Positions 32,236 through 44,437 of a stretch of DNA of 64,000 nt are shown here, one piece after another. This DNA is from Rusavskia elegans (lineage: Eukaryota > Ascomycota > Lecanoromycetes > Teloschistales > Teloschistaceae), in NCBI GenBank assembly GCA_011316305.1, contig SAUG01000060.1:1-64000 (forward strand). Reading direction: 5' to 3'. A model generated the notes under the pieces. That model was given only the letters and a program-made list of their open reading frames with translations, was not told the DNA's origin and did no database searches. The stretch's first letter is position 1; every line of letters starts with the position of its first letter. The translations under genes were made by a program, and so were the position numbers.

Positions 32236-35200
32236 TATTACGTCTATAATTTTATAGAAGTATTTACGCTAATTAATTAGATAAACGGATTAATAGCTTA
32301 GTTTAGTTAGAACTGCTAAAGCCGTAGGGCCGCCGCTATTTAATAGATCGGCTCTATCGGATACGTCGGCCTCTTTACTATATATATTACTTTTTATTTC
32401 TGTTGGATAACTTTATTTATTAGTTACTAATATAATAATTAAATATTGTCCCGTTTCTTTAGTATTATTATCTATATTATAAAGACGTCTCGTAAGATTA
32501 GAACTTTATCTTTACGGTTATATAGAACTAATTATAAAAGCCTACGCTAGAATTCCTTTACTATTTAGTATTTCGAACTACGTCTATAGCTATAGTTAGG
32601 CTCGAATATAACGCTTTCTAGTATATAAAAATACTATATTTTAACGATTTACTATATTAGTTTTATTATTCCTCTCTATAAATCGAATCGATACTATTAA
32701 AACGGCTACGTTATTTATAAAGAAAATGGAAGATCTATAAAACTATAGTTTATTTAAATTAATATCTATTTTATATTATATTTAAACCAGTTTCCGAACG
32801 AAGTAATTGAGATTCTATTAATAATATTTTTTCTAGAAAAGATAGCTTTTAATTAGGTATAGTTTTATATAGAAAACTATTTTAATAAACTGAAAAATTA
32901 AAGGAAAGATAAAATAGTCTAGATCTTTTTTAACTTTAGTAATTTAATTATAGCTATAGAAGAAGCCTTCGGTAATAATAATAAAAATAGAATAATAGAA
33001 AAAAAACTAATAATTCTAAGATAGTAGAAGTCGGTCGTTACCTATACTATTTAGTTTAGAGTATTAAAATATAAGACGGACTAGAAAGACTTAGCTCTAA
33101 AAGTCTATTTCGATAAAAAATAGAGTGAAAAGAATTAAAAAAACTATAATAGCGATTTATGAACTCGATTTACTAGTAGAAATGATGGAACTAGTAATAA
33201 AAATCGATATTAATAGACTGGCTACTTCGGTACGGATTCCCGTCGATATCTATAACCCGACCTGATTTTTTAGTAAATCGGTTTAATCCGACCCGCTAAG
33301 CGGTTTAGATCGGTTTCTAATATTAGAATCGAAAGTCGGGTCGGATTATAAAGTAGGAACCGACGGGAATTGGATTCGATTTACTAAAATTTTTATATAT
33401 AGTAATATATTATATATTTAAATTATTAAATTAATAATATATAATTAAATATCAAATTATATATTTATTCTTGTGAAATTATTTATGTATAAAGGTAATA
33501 CATTTAGATAATATATTTAATTTAACTAGAAATCTTCTAGCTAGTATAATTAACGAACTAGAATTTATTTTAAATAAATAGAGATAATTTTTGCACTAGA
33601 ATTATATTTTTATACTAGAGCTTAGTATTTTAACGGTTCTAAATCGGGTTAGGTCGGTTCTTTTAACCTGGAATCGAAAATCGGTCGGTTCGATACTTTA
33701 AAGTATCGGAATCGATTCGGTTTAGTATCTAGAAAAGTTGGAATCGACTCGGGTCGGATCGGTTCCTCTAACCCGGGTTCGAAACCCGATCCGACAGACA
33801 GTCTAGATACTAGATAGTATAAAAAATATATAGATAAATAGATAAAATAGGACTCGCTAAAAGATTATTTAAAGGAAATTTAATAGAGCTCGATATTACT
33901 AAAACTAGAAATTTATAGACTAAAGTTTATTTATTTTACGGAAAGATCGGATGTTTTAAAAGATAATAGAGGTAATAGAGTATTAGTTCGAGATAATAAA
34001 GGAATTACCCGAAAGAAAAGCTAGAAAATATATAATAAAAAGTTAGATAGCTAGCTATAATAATAATCACCTTATCTATCTATCTAATAAAAAAGGATTA
34101 GAATAGTATTCTATAGAATTTAAAAATAAAAAAATATTAAAAAACGGTATCAGAGTCTAAATATATTATATTAAAAAAATCTTTTATATCGGCGTTTAAA
34201 TTTAAAGTCGGAAATTATTAGATAGTAGTTCTAATATATAGAAAAAAACAAAATAAAATTTTAAAGGAATTTTACGGAGAAATTATAGATTATATATTAA
34301 AATATCCCATAGAAAATAGTAGAATTAAAAAGGTTAAAATTAAGATAAAAAATAGATTAATCGGAATTATAAACTTTATATTAATTATAAAATCTAGATA
34401 ATATTCTTTTATAAAAAACAAGTGAAAAGAATTAATTACAGAAATAGTAGTATAGAAAAGTATTATAGGAAAGAAAATAAAACTATAGATAATATACTTT
34501 CTTATATATAAAAATCTATTATATAATAAACTCGATATTATATCCTTTACAGATTATTAGTAAATTCGAAAATTAGATAAAAGATTTAAAATAGGATGCG
34601 AAATATAAGAAACTAAAATCTAGAAAGAATATAAATAATTTCTATAGCAGTTAACTAATGAAAATAATAAAAGCTAGAAAATAATCTAAAAACTATAGAT
34701 AGATTATATTAAAAATATCTAATAGAAAAATTATAGCTGTATTTTAAAATAGAAAGAAAATATAGAATAAGTAATACTAGATTCTACGCTAAATATCTAA
34801 TATAGAAATAACAGTTTTAGCTAGTTTCTATTATTATTATTTTAGGATAAAATAGTAATTAATAAATTAAAATTAGCTAATATATTAGAAAATTTAAAAG
34901 TAATTGATAATATTAATATATAATTCAAAAAAACTAAATAGAAAATTATCGGATAAAGGAATTTTTAATTAGATATTCCTTTATATACTTATCGTCTCTA
35001 ATAGCTAGAAGAAATTAAAATTTTTTAGAAATCGGTTAAAATTATCTAAATCTAATACCGATATTAATTTAATAAATTCCTTTTACGCGGATAATATAAA
35101 ACTACTAGTTAAATTTAAAGAAATAAAATTATTAAATTCGTCGAGCTTCGATAAGATATACTATTTCTAGATAATAAAATTACCTTTTTTCTCTCTAAAG

Positions 35201-36142
35201 CCTTAAAGTACTAAATAAAACGGATTTATCTCGCGAGTAATCGACAAAAATTAAACTCGCGAGTAGATAAATTATTACGAATTTCTTTTTAATAGAAATA
35301 TAGTAGTTAAATCTTTTTATCTTTTTTTAAATATTCGGAAATAGTATTATCGATTTCGGTATAAAATTTAGTTATTTTAGCTTTAAAACTTTTTTCTTTA
35401 ATACTATTAGTAGATAGATTAATATAGAAATAGAAAAAAGAACTAAGATTATATAAATTAAATTAGAAATAAATATATTATATTTTTTTTTAGACTTTAT
35501 ATATTTTCTATAAATATCAGAATTCGGAAAAACTTTATAAATCTTAAATAGATTATATAAATAACGACCGTAAGAAAACGGTATTATTATATCTCGACGT
35601 TAAATATATTAATAAAGCTTTAGGTAAGAAATATAAAAACGTATAGTAAATTAATAGACGAAAAAGATAGACGGGAAGTAACGGATTTATATTTTATAAA
35701 TTAAAAAACGCTTGGTAAAAAGCGTTATAAAAAGGATTATATTAAATCTATAAATCTATAGAAATATCTACGTTTATTAAATAGATAAACGGATTAATAG
35801 TTTAGTTTAATTAGAATCGTTAGAACCGTAGGACCGCTACTATTTAGTAGGTCGGCTTTATTAGATACGTCGGCCTTTTTACTATATATATCGCTTTTTA
35901 TTTCTATTAGATAGCTTATTCTATTAGTTATTAATATAATTACTAAGTACTGCCTTGTTCTACTTTTATAGTTACCTATCTAACGAAAACGTTTTATAAT
36001 ATTAAAACCTTATTTCAACAATTATATAGGACTAGTTATAATAATCTACGCCAGAATATCTTGACTATTTAATAGCTTAAATTACGCCTACGGCTATAGC
36101 TAGGCTCGAGCGTAACGTCTACTAATATATAGAGACGTTATA
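32236..36142 (+). mobile_element. Complete LTR-A retroelement with gag-like remnant and no polymerase seen
   Basis: LTRs of 403 bp at 32236-32638 and 35740-36142 in direct orientation, beginning TATTACGTC.. and ending ..CGTTATA (unmutated form TGTTACGTCC..GGACGTTACA, from the solo copy). The flanks AGTAG and GATAG could both derive from GGTAG by G-to-A changes. The internal region is ~2.5 kb once the nested MITE (33214-33805) is removed. Its 5' part (about 32830-33180, plus) reads as a Ty3/gypsy-type gag, with an acidic EEAFGN stretch followed by RIIEKKLIILRQ and TYTI.FRV segments. No reverse-transcriptase or integrase motif is visible, so it was probably non-autonomous. Strongly RIP-mutated. 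Confidence 0.78.
33214..33805. mobile_element. hAT-like MITE inside the LTR-A element
   Basis: Ends TAGACTGGCTACTTCGG and GACAGACAGTCTA. Flanks GATATTAA (33206-33213) and GATACTAG (33806-33813) are one 8-bp duplication differing by C-to-T and G-to-A. 592 bp, inverted relative to the 31298 copy (its CGAAGTGGCC end is on the left). Confidence 0.85.
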
Positions 36143-36968
36143 GATAGATTATTAACAGTATAGATTTATGAAAAAGTATACGGCTAATAAAAAATTAATC
36201 TCTACGCTTCGATCTTCGATATTATAAAAACGAATCAGTTCGATAATTCAGATTTAAAGAAAGTATATAATACGCTTTCGAAGTATCTAGTATTTACTAG
36301 TAGGATAATTAGTATATAATATCTGGAAAAACGGACTACGAAGTTTATAGATAATCTTTTTTTTAGTATTCGTAAAAGATATTTAATACGATATTCTAAA
36401 GGACGAGTTAATTCGATACTAATAAATTAAAAATCTTCTATCGCAGGTACTAAACGGATTTAGCTTTAGCTAGATAGATAAATTTAATATCAATCTATAA
36501 GTAGCTACTATACGTATATATAGTAATAATACTAATATAAATCAGTAGATATCTATCTTCGATAGTATTTATACTACTAAAATCGGAAATTAACGTATCG
36601 TTACTTTTTATCTAGAATATAATAGTTTCTGATCGTTAACTTCAAGTTTTAAACGAATAGGCGAGTTTAACAGATAGCTGAAATCTATATAAATAGTTGG
36701 TTAAAGAATTCCAGGCTTTCTAAAGCGTAGAACAGCTCGTTTTAACTATAGCTGCTTTAATAAACTATTAATCTCTTTTCTCCGACTTTTCGGATTACTT
36801 TAACTAGTCTATTAAAGAAAGCTATCTAGCCGGCCTAGTTACTCTTTTATATAGCGATTCGCTTGAAATAGTAGAAAAGTATTGGAATAAATAGAATTTA
36901 TATTAGTACGGATGGTCTTTTTCTATAGGCCAGTTCAAGAGTTTTATTACTTTCCTCGAATAGGCTGG

Positions 36969-38703
36969 TATTATGACGAGATCAAACATAGATAATAATT
37001 GGGTGGTCGAAGGATTTTATTAAAGGTTGGAGTTCTATAGAAGAGGCCTGCGGGTATAAAAGGTACGTGCCAAGGCCGAGCTGTTTTTAGTGCAGAAATT
37101 AGAGTACTGGATAGAGATAGTGATAATTTGGGCTTGAATAATAGAGAAGGAGGTGCCGAAGATACTTGTTAAGGTATAGAGGTTGCAGGAGCTGTATAAG
37201 ATGCGGGATAAGATATCTCGGTCGTTTTCTTCGTATAATAAGCCTCGATATGCCTATGGAATTGACTGTTTAACGAGAATCTCTCCGTGCAGCGCTTACA
37301 TTTATAGGGATGCTCGAAACGGAAGGCGGCCTGTATTTAATTGATTTCCGCGAAGGTACGAGCTTTCGCCTTCTCGACACGCTGTTTTAAGAGCTCTTAG
37401 CGGAGAAGCTCGTCTTTTTTCGCCTTTTTGAGTGCTTGTTCTTACTTGGCTTTCTCCGCTTGTTCTTCTTTTGCCTTGAAAAACAGTATTCGTTTGCAGG
37501 AAAGAATCTTAGCGAGATACTCTTGGAGAGAATCTCCGTAGATATACGGGTCCTATAGCTTTTTACAGACGAGGCGGTATTTAGGACAGCCGATTGCTTG
37601 GAGATATCTCGTATTTCTCGCAGAAATAAAGCCGCCGTTAATAATTTCGGATTTGCTAGGCGTTTGATAGAGCTACTAGGCAAGCTTATCGATAAGGATT
37701 TGATTGATTAACGTTATATTGAGAGGCGTATATAAAGGGCGGAACAACCTTTACGTTGATCCCGGCGATTTTAGCGTATATTTGCTAGGAAGAACTGGGG
37801 ATTTAAGTGAAGATTTAGGTATAGGGGCCTAGAATCTCGGTAGAGTCTCGATAGAGGAGGTCTGGAGGACTAAGGACTATATTTGACAGCGTAGAAGATA
37901 CAGGTAAAATTGCTGGAGGCTCTACGGGAGCTAGTAATATTTTAGAGATACCTAGTAATACCGCAGAGGCAGATAGAAATGCCGGTCGGCAACTGGGTAT
38001 TCTTATTAGCTACTCAGCGAGTAGAAAAATGTTACGTCCACGATTCCACAGAGGTTCCCTGGAGGATTGGTCAGGCAAGCGAGCCTAATCATCTATAGCC
38101 GCCTATAGCCGCTATAGCCGCTATAGCCGCCCCTCCCAACGGGACTCTTGGTAGACGGCTACCTGTCGGCCCTTACGGCTATTCTTGCTATATATATCGC
38201 TTATTACTCCTATAGATAGTTTCTTTCGTTAGTCGTTAATATAATTATTAAATACGTCTCTACTATTCTCTTCTTAATTACTTCGTAACGAAGATATCTC
38301 GTAATATCGTAACCGTACCTCTGCGGCTATATAAGATTAGTTACGATAACTTATACTAGGATTCCCTTACTATTTAGTAGCTCGGACTACGTCCACGGCT
38401 GTAGCTAGGCTCGAGCGCAACGCCTTCTGATATACAGGGACGTTACAAAAAACTGAAGGTCCTACGATAGATAACGTAAGAGGATTTGAACCTAATTATT
38501 GCTACTATTTGTTATAACGAGATCAAATATAGATAATAATTAGGTGGTCGAAAGATTTTATTAAAGGTTGGAATTCTATAGAGGAGGCCTGCGGGTATAA
38601 AAGGTACGTACCAAGGCCGTTATCTAATCTAGCGAGCCGCACTAAACCTAATCGGGCAATTTATCACATGCCTTTCGGTTTTATAAGAGCTTGCTCCATA
38701 ACA
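36969..38703 (+). mobile_element. LTR-B element nested in the MITE, duplication GCTGG
   Basis: Flanked by GCTGG (36964-36968 and 38704-38708), both derived from the interrupted MITE end. The right LTR (~38507-38703) starts TGTTATAACGAGATC and ends CTCCATAACA. The left LTR starts the same way at 36969 but is recognisable only to ~37078. The interior has moderate GC and is similar to 48180-48870. On the minus strand it contains a Lys/Glu-rich coiled-coil remnant (37387-37690) of unknown identity. A solo LTR-A sits at 38030-38447. Confidence 0.8.
38030..38447. mobile_element. Solo LTR-A, best preserved copy (418 bp)
   Basis: Begins TGTTACGTCC and ends GGACGTTACA, flanked by AAAAA on both sides (38025-38029, 38448-38452), a 5-bp duplication. 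It interrupts sequence that is continuous at ~48815-48830. It contains a CTATAGCCG microsatellite (38093-38131). Low mutation load makes it the reference for the family's LTR. Confidence 0.88.
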
Positions 38704-39139
38704 GCTGGCCGTCGGGTCAGATTTTTTAACGGTTCGATCCGACTCGAACCCGAATCGAATTCTATAACCCGATCCGACTCGCCAAGACGCTAAGCTCTAG
38801 TATAAAAACATATTCCTAATATTATTCTAGTATAAATATTGTATAAAAATTATATAATAAAATTTTAAAAAATTCTAATTAATTAACTACAATAGCTAGA
38901 AACTTTCTAGTAATTATAAATATATTAGTTTAATTTATTATCTATAAAAAAATATAAAAATAATATATTTATAGATTTAATATATAGATTTAATATATAT
39001 ATAGAAGATTAGACGGATACTCGGATTCGACTCGGACCCGATCGTTTAGCGAGTCGAACCGGTTCGATCCGCTAAAATCGAGTCGGGTTCCCGACGGTTC
39101 GACGGGAACCCGATCCGAAGTGGCCAGTCTATCCTCGAA

Positions 39140-40600
39140 ACTGTATTTAATCGAGAGTTTACTCTATTTTATATCTTTAACGGATTATCCGATTAATATT
39201 TACGTCGGAGGATCGATTGTAACTCTAATCGAAATTATAAAACCGTAATAGCGAAGTTATCGCGTATCAAGATACTAGAGTTAAAAGTAGATAATAACGC
39301 GAATTGGATTAACGTAATATATCCAGAGAAGTTATTACTTCAGATATTTCACGTTCCGGACCATTTATAAAGTGTAGTTTTTGTTTATTTAAACTAATTT
39401 ATACAGAAGTTCTTTAAAGCGGTTCTAAAGCTACAATATCCTCGAAAACGATATTTTTTATATGAAAGAAATATCCGCGAAAAGTAGAATTTCTAAAAAA
39501 TATATAATACCCTTTTATATTCTCGCAATATCTTCTTCAGAAGATAATAGCTAACTATCGTCGCTATCCGGTTTAAGCGCCGACGAGTACGTATTGATAC
39601 GACTATCTAAAATTAAAGATAGAAATATATTAGAGACGCTCGATATAGAAATCGGAATAGTAAATTAAATATTTAATATCGAGAAGTTTTAAGGTAAATT
39701 ACAGGAAATCTATATCTCTAAATCGTATCGTTCTATCGTACTAGATACGCTCGATTATATATTCTTTAGCTCGAAGGTTAACCTTTACTACGACCCTTTT
39801 AAATCTACAGCCAACGACTTGAAACTCTTAAATAATAGTACGGTAAAGAAGCTACGTTAACTTTCGTTCTTCAAGAAAGCAATTAGAGTAGTCAAGATAG
39901 GTTGGCCCGCGGCTGCTACTTACTACGCTTATCTTCTAGAAGTTAACCTGCCACTGATACCTGTATATCGAGGCTACCTGCGAAGCAAAGAGGTTACTAC
40001 CTATATTATTAGGACTGCCGTCGTAGAAAGCTTGTCTATTTATATCGAGGGCTTTCAAGATAGAAAAACGACTATCAGTAGCAACGTTTTCGCTTGGAAA
40101 GCGAATACTATAGGTATTAATCGTTAGAGGAATAGAATTAAATAGATTGTCCGAAAATAAAATATTTTTAATATTAGCGAAATATTAGTATCTCTGGTTT
40201 TAGAAAAGTTCTATACGATATAAAATATTCGATCTTTGGCTCGGCTATCCCGGAATACGGTATCGAGATTTGGTTTAGCCTCCGTATTTACGACGAGGGG
40301 TCCTTTCCGCTTCAGTACGTCTGCGCCCCTGTATAGCTAATATAATCCGCGGTAATCGACTTTAATAAATCTAACTTTCCAAATCTGACGCTCCAAAAAT
40401 ACAACGCAAATGTATACGCTAAAAGCCAGGCCTTATAAAAGCATACAGGCAGCAGGCACGCAGAGGTTATGATATAGTTGATTCAAAATCGAAATCTATA
40501 GAGTAGCTAAATTAAAATAAAAATCGTAAACGCTAGATTCGATCCGGGTTACATTGAACCTTTAGCAGAAGGTTATATAACTTTTTATTAGATAAATAAT
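39140..40600 (+). pseudogene. Unidentified coding relic with few RIP stops
   Basis: About 39750-40130 reads on plus as a ~125-codon frame with only one or two TAG/TAA codons (..YYDPFKSTANDLKLLNNS.., ..RGYLRSKEVTTYIIRTAVVE..). A further readable stretch follows at ~40380-40590 in another frame (..KHTGSRHAEVMI.., ..ARFDPGYIEPLAEG..). I do not recognise the family. Sequence left of the nest (36143-36952) should be its upstream continuation once the insertion is removed. It could be a decayed host gene or a transposon protein. Confidence 0.45.
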
Positions 40601-40608
40601 AATAATAG

Positions 40609-41015
40609 TAGACTGGCCGGTTCGGGTCGGATTTCTATTAAACCGTCGGATATCCGATCCGATTTTAGTAATCCGATCCGAACCCGACCCGAGTCTTAGT
40701 AGATCGAATCCGAGTCGGGTTATTTAGTAACCTAATTCGGATCCGACCCGATAAAATTATATATTTAATATATTAATTTTTTAATTTTTTAATATAGATA
40801 ATATATCGAAGTAATATATTTAGTTTTACTTTAGACTTTCTAGCTAGCGTAGTTAATCAATTAGAATTTTTTTAGTAAATTCGTATAAAAGTTATACTAG
40901 CGTTTAGTAGTCTTATCAGGTCGGCTCGGATTATAATTTAGGAGCCGAAACTCGGTCGGATCGAATTACGTTTTAGTCTAACCCGGGTTTAAAACCCGAC
41001 CCGACGGCCAGTCTA
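40609..41015. mobile_element. hAT-like MITE, duplication AATAATAG
   Basis: Starts TAGACTGGCCGG and ends CGACGGCCAGTCTA. Both flanks are AATAATAG (40601-40608 and 41016-41023), an exact 8-bp duplication. 407 bp, GC-rich ends and AT-rich core. Confidence 0.9.
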
Positions 41016-41092
41016 AATAATAGATCTACTATAACTTTTATATTATTTTAGAAACGTAGCTTTATCGAAAATAAATATAATTTTATTAAATA

Positions 41093-44000
41093 TATAACGT
41101 TTCTATATATTAGAAAGCGTTGCGTTCGAGTTTAGCTATAGCCGTAGGCGTAGTTCGAACTACTAAATAGTAAAAGAATCCTAGCGTAGATTATTATAAC
41201 TAATCCCGTATAGCTATAAAAATAAGATTATAATATTACGAGGCGTCTTCGTTATAGAAGTAATTAAAAAAAGAATAACTAGATATATTTAATAATTATA
41301 TTAACGACTAACGAGAAAAGCTATCTAATATAAATAAAGAGCGATATATATAATAAAAAGGCCGATATATCCGATAGAGCCGACCTACTAAATAGAGGCG
41401 GCTTTTCGGCTCTAGCGGCTTTAATAGGACTAAACTATTAGTCCGTTTATCTAATTAATAAACGTAAAGACTTTGTAGAATTTTAGATATAATATAGGCC
41501 TTTCTATAATACTTGTTATCTGGTATATTATACTATAGGATATAAATCCGTTTATTCTTTTCGTTTTTTCCTTTTTTCTTTAAAATTCGGTTATACGTTG
41601 TCGTATTTTATACCTAAAGCTTTATTAATATATCTAGCGACGTAGTAAAACTATACCGTTTTTTATAGTCGATATTCCCGTAATTTATCTAAAATTTATA
41701 AAGTTCTTCCGGATACTAATATATATAGAAAGTATAGGAGATTTAAGAGATTTTATAATATATTTATTTCCGAAGGAATTTATATAATCTTTCTAGATTC
41801 CTTTTTTTATCCGATATCATTTACTAATTCCCTTTAAAAGGAAGCGTTTCGAGGCCGAAAAGGCTAAGTTTTATATAAGAATTGAAGATACTATATACGA
41901 ATATTCTAATAAAAATAAAGAGATTTAGTCGTTATATTTTCGTTAAAAAGAAATTCGTAATAATTTATCTACTCGCGAGTTAAACTTTCGTCGTTTATTT
42001 ATTAAATAAGTCCGCCTTATTTAGTATTTTAAGGCGTTAGAAAAGAAAGAGAATAATTTTATTATTTAGGAATAGCGCGTCTTATTAAAGTTTAACGAAA
42101 TCGATAATTCTATATCCTTCGATTTAACTGGGAGTTTTACGCTAAACGCGTAAAAGATATCTATTAAGTTTTTACCCGAGCTTAGTTCGGATAATCTTAA
42201 TAGATTTCTAAAGAAATTTAATTTCTTTTAGCTACTAGAAACGTCTAACGTATAAAAGAATATTTAATAAAAAATTCCTTTACGTTATTTTAGTTTCCTA
42301 GTAATTTTTGGTTATATATCGATATTGAAAATTATATCCGGAACATCTAATATTTCCGCTAATTTCTATTTTTTAATAACTATTTTATTCTATAATAATA
42401 AGATTAGAGACTATTCGTCCCTAGGTTATACGTTTAATATAGAATCTAGTATCTTTTCTTTCGGTTTTTTATCTAGTTCCGGTATAAACTTATATTTACC
42501 TTTTTCTATTTCTTTAAAAATACTTTAGTAGATTCTCTTAATATTATCAATCTATAGTCTTTAGATAATTTCTTTGATTTTATCGTACTTTAGGGCTAAT
42601 TATATAAATAGATAGTAGTATTCCTTCTAGATTTTTATTTCCTATACTTCGCCTCTATTTTTAAAAAAGGTATCGATTTCTTTAATTTATTTATAATTCG
42701 TACTTAATATAATATCAAGTTTATCATATACCAGGTTTTTATACGCGAGAAAGTTTATTATTTATAGTTCTATTCTTTTTACGACTATATTTTTCTATAC
42801 CGATATTCTAGAAATTAACTTTATCTATTTATTTTCTAGTATAATTTATTATCCAAGGCTTTCGACTATTATAAAGTCTGAAACTCCGATAAATCTATTT
42901 TTTATTTTAATTTCGACTTCTATAATTCTATCGTTTTATTAGAGATATTTTAAAATATATCCTCTAATCTAGTTATATAATCCTTTTATAATTTTTTTCT
43001 CTTTTTTTTTATTTACGAGAGCTATTATTTTTTAACCTTCGATTTTAATTTTAAAAGTTGCTATAAAAGATTTTTCGGTTTTATATAGTTTAAATTCTAA
43101 TATTAGCCTCTTTTTCGCTTTCTTTAGTTCTATAAGATACTATTTTAACCTCTTTTTATCCGATAGATAGATAAAGAAATTATTATTATAGTAGGCTGTC
43201 TAATTTCTAGTTATATTTTTTCTAACTTTTTTTCCAGATAATTCCTCTATTATTTTAAACTAGTATTCGATTACTTTTATTATTTACTTAGTTAAATAAT
43301 ATTTTTTAAAGTATCCTGTCTTTCTATATAAATAATAAGCTTTAATCCGCGATCTTTTATTTTTAGTAGTATCGAGTTCTATTAGATTTCCTTTAGGCTA
43401 TTTTTTAGCTAATCCTATTTTACTAAATATCTACTTATCTAAATATATTTCGTACTATCTAGTATCGATTCTAGTTGCTAGCTCGATTAAAAATACTAGC
43501 GAATCTAGTTTTTTAATCGCTGCTATAGCTTTTTTAATCTTTATATATAATCTTTTATAGAAGTAAACTTTTAGAGCCAAGTCTTCCTAGTCTGTTTTAT
43601 AAACTAATATTCTGAACTAAAAGTATAGATAACTACCGACTTCTACTATTTTAAAACGATTAGTTTTCTTTCTATTATCCTATTTTTATTATTATCTCTA
43701 AAAGCCTTTTTATAGCCGTAATTAAATTAGCGAAGGTTTAGAAAATCTATAATATTTCGTTTTCCTTTTAGCTTCCTGGATTATTAAGATAGTATTCTAT
43801 ATATAGCTATATCTAAATAAAGGTTTTCTTTCCTAAATATAATATTATAAATAGAATATTAACTATTTTATTAGAAAACTAGTTTATATATAATATAAAG
43901 TAGATATTTATCTAAATAAACTAAAATTTTAAAGATCTTTTATTTTCTTTATAGATACTAGGCGTTACCGCTTTAATAGTATCGCTTTATTCTATATAGC

Positions 44001-44437
44001 GAGATAACGAGACTAATATAGTAAATCGTTAAAATATAACGTCTCTATATATTAGAGAGCGTTACGTTTGAAACTAGCTATAGCTATAGGCGTAGTCCGA
44101 ACTACTAAATAGTAAAGAAATTTTAGTATAGGTTATTATAACTAATTCTGTAAAGCCGTAAAGATAAGGATATAATATTATAAAACGTCTTTATTTCAGA
44201 GGTAATTAAAGAGAAAATAACTAAATATATTTAATAATTATATTAACGACTGTTAAAAGAAGCTATCTAATAGGAATAAAAAGCGATATATATAGTAAGA
44301 AAGCCGATGTATCTAACGGGACCGATCTACTAAGTAGAGGCGGCCCTTCGATTCTAGCGGCTCGAATAGGACTGAACTATTAGTCCGCTTATCTAATTAA
44401 TAAGCGTAAAGACTTTTATAAAGTCATAGATGTAACA
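41093..44437 (-). mobile_element. Complete LTR-A retroelement, duplication AAATA
   Basis: LTRs at 41093-41494 (402 bp) and 44035-44437 (403 bp), flanked by AAATA on both sides (41088-41092, 44438-44442). Orientation is opposite to the copy at 32236. The plus strand of the interior is pyrimidine-rich, so coding, as in the sister copy, would be on minus, with the gag-like part near 43.3-43.9 kb. The ATG-initiated 67-codon plus frame at 42325-42528 is a chance product of AT-rich sequence. No polymerase motif found in the 2.5-kb interior. Confidence 0.82.

Larger units (their letters stand above)
36961..39131. mobile_element. hAT-like MITE split by an LTR element
   Basis: The left eight bases TAGGCTGG (36961-36968) and the continuation from 38704 (GCTGGCCGTCGGGTCAG..) together form the family terminus. 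The right end is GAAGTGGCCAGTCTA at 39131. Flanks TCCTCGAA (36953-36960) and TCCTCGAA (39132-39139) are an exact 8-bp duplication spanning the whole nest. Without the insertion the MITE is about 430 bp. Confidence 0.9.

Noticed and set aside
37387..37683. 98-codon minus-strand frame
   Set aside because: Repeat interior of an LTR-B element; another frame of the same strand gives a better coiled-coil remnant with RIP stops, and the frame is broken in the sister copy near 48.2-48.5 kb.
36964..38708. Deletion junction between LTR-B and the adjacent MITE (first reading)
   Set aside because: The missing MITE end was found on the other side of LTR-B with a GCTGG duplication, so this is a clean insertion rather than a deletion.
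42325..42528. 67-codon plus-strand frame in AT-rich DNA
   Set aside because: Lies inside the interior of a complete LTR-A element, on the strand opposite to its likely coding strand; low-complexity Ile/Phe/Ser composition.
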